Notes under the pieces: generated by a model | Databases searched by the model: none | What the model was told of the DNA's origin: nothing | Seen by the model: the letters and a program-made list of their open reading frames with translations, nothing else | Source of the DNA: Bacillota bacterium | Lineage (GTDB): Bacteria > Bacillota > Clostridia > Tissierellales > Sedimentibacteraceae | Reading direction: 5' to 3' | Assembly (NCBI GenBank): GCA_029239575.1 | Contig: JARBUP010000168.1 | Span: 1 to 6,277, forward strand | DNA: 6,277 nucleotides | Position numbers and translations under genes: made by a program | Shown: piece after piece, positions 5,805-6,277 of the stretch | Layout of the letters: each line of letters begins with the position of its first letter | Position numbering within the stretch: the stretch's first letter is position 1

Positions 5805-6143
5805 TTAATGTACATCCATAATTAAATATGTTACATCATCATTAAGTTTATTGTTTTTTTCAATATATTTATGTATATTTTTATTTAAAGTAGAAATAAT
5901 CTCTGATGCAGTTAAAAAGTGATTATTTCTTAAGAAATCTTTTAAATTTTGTTGATTAAAAAATTCATCTTGTAAGTTTTTATCTTCTACAAGTCCATCA
6001 GTATAAAATAGAATTTTATCTCCTGTTTGTAGCTGAATTGTTTCATCTTCATAAAAAGGCATAAACACATCGGCAAATTTACAAATTGGAAATCCACTTA
6101 AATTCATGTCCAATATTTCACCAGATTTCTTAATAATTAAAAT
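5805..6143 (-). pseudogene. C-terminal fragment of a SpoIIE/RsbU-type PP2C serine phosphatase
   Basis: The minus-strand frame ending at the TAA 5807-5805 encodes the last third of a PPM/PP2C-like (SpoIIE family) phosphatase domain. GDKILFYTDGLVEDKN carries the conserved metal-binding Asp-Gly, and NDDVTYLIMDVH matches the conserved closing DD-T motif. Upstream, ILIIKKSGEILDMNLSGFPI matches the strand before it. Family members are about 200 residues in the catalytic domain alone; the first metal-binding Asp and the AGH-type motif expected just before ILII are absent. Instead, beyond 6143 the frame runs into inverted-repeat DNA and stays open to a TAA at 6194-6192. An in-frame TTG at 6113 or ATG at 6107 could start a short peptide, but neither has a clear ribosome site, and the product would lack an active site. 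I read this as a decayed or rearranged remnant. Confidence 0.8.
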
Positions 6144-6277
6144 TCTCCTGAAAAATAGGGGAATTTTTTTAATATAAAATATAATATGTTTTTAAAATAT
6201 TTATAAGAATTTAAGCTTATGTATTTCATATAGAATACATTTGAGTATAAAACGCTTGTAACACATACAGTACCTCA
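6130..6277. repeat. Long inverted repeat, right arm (reaches the window end)
   Basis: This is the reverse-complement partner of 5653-5802; the arms are separated by 327 bases holding only the phosphatase fragment. It ends at the window edge with TACCTCA, matching the start of the left arm, so the true outer limit is not visible. The arms differ at about one base in ten. A simple assembly fold-back would give identical arms, so the repeat is probably real and old. Confidence 0.92.
6140..6170 (+). terminator. Orphan terminator hairpin in the right arm
   Basis: On the plus strand AAATTCTCCT (6140-6149) pairs with AGGGGAATTT (6157-6166), followed by T to 6170. It is the mirror copy of the terminator at 5761-5792 and points outward (rightward). 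No plus-strand gene ends before it, so it appears to be carried by the duplication rather than serving a gene. Confidence 0.7.

Noticed and set aside
5653..6277. Assembly fold-back artefact as the source of the inverted repeat
   Set aside because: The arms differ at about 10% of positions with indels; a fold-back chimera would give near-identical arms. It is not fully excluded without reads beyond 6277.

Overview
The window is AT-rich DNA with strong Shine-Dalgarno sites, consensus sigma-A promoters and U-tract terminators. It carries a glutamate mutase closely resembling the Clostridium tetanomorphum/cochlearium enzyme. This points to an anaerobic low-GC Firmicute of the class Clostridia; the genus cannot be fixed from the sequence.

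Layout, left to right. Positions 1-776 (minus) hold the N-terminal 258 codons of a class V PLP-dependent aminotransferase / cysteine desulfurase-like protein that runs off the left edge. Positions 931-1314 (minus) encode a DUF134 DNA-binding protein with its own terminator and promoter. Divergent from it, 1513-1872 (plus) encodes a small NifX/NifB-type (dinitrogenase Fe-Mo cofactor domain) protein. Its consensus promoter overlaps one perfect TGACATATGTCA palindrome and is followed by a second copy embedded in a 28-bp perfect palindrome. A bidirectional terminator (1890-1920) separates this unit from the operon that occupies the centre.

The central operon (minus, 5240 to 1931) is glmS-glmL-glmE. 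It encodes the cobalamin-binding subunit of glutamate mutase, its ASKHA-type ATPase/reactivation partner and the catalytic epsilon subunit, with tight spacing. It is preceded by a consensus promoter (5594-5622) and a full T-box leader (about 5587 to 5301) with K-turn, specifier loop, T-box sequence and terminator. The specifier reads AUC (isoleucine), and the T-box UGGU matches the A73 discriminator of tRNA-Ile. Glutamate mutase therefore appears to be switched on when uncharged tRNA-Ile accumulates. No methylaspartate ammonia-lyase follows; the operon ends at a terminator. Together these suggest that 3-methylaspartate is used to make isoleucine (through 2-oxobutanoate) rather than to ferment glutamate. 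This is the most interesting signal in the window.

The right end (5653-6277) is a long inverted repeat. Two arms of about 150 bp, roughly 90% identical by eye, flank a 327-bp segment holding only the C-terminal part of a SpoIIE/RsbU-type PP2C phosphatase. Each arm carries an outward-pointing terminator. The phosphatase homology stops exactly where the right arm begins, so the gene looks truncated by an old inverted duplication or by a repeat element. The right arm runs into the window end, so its outer limit is unknown.
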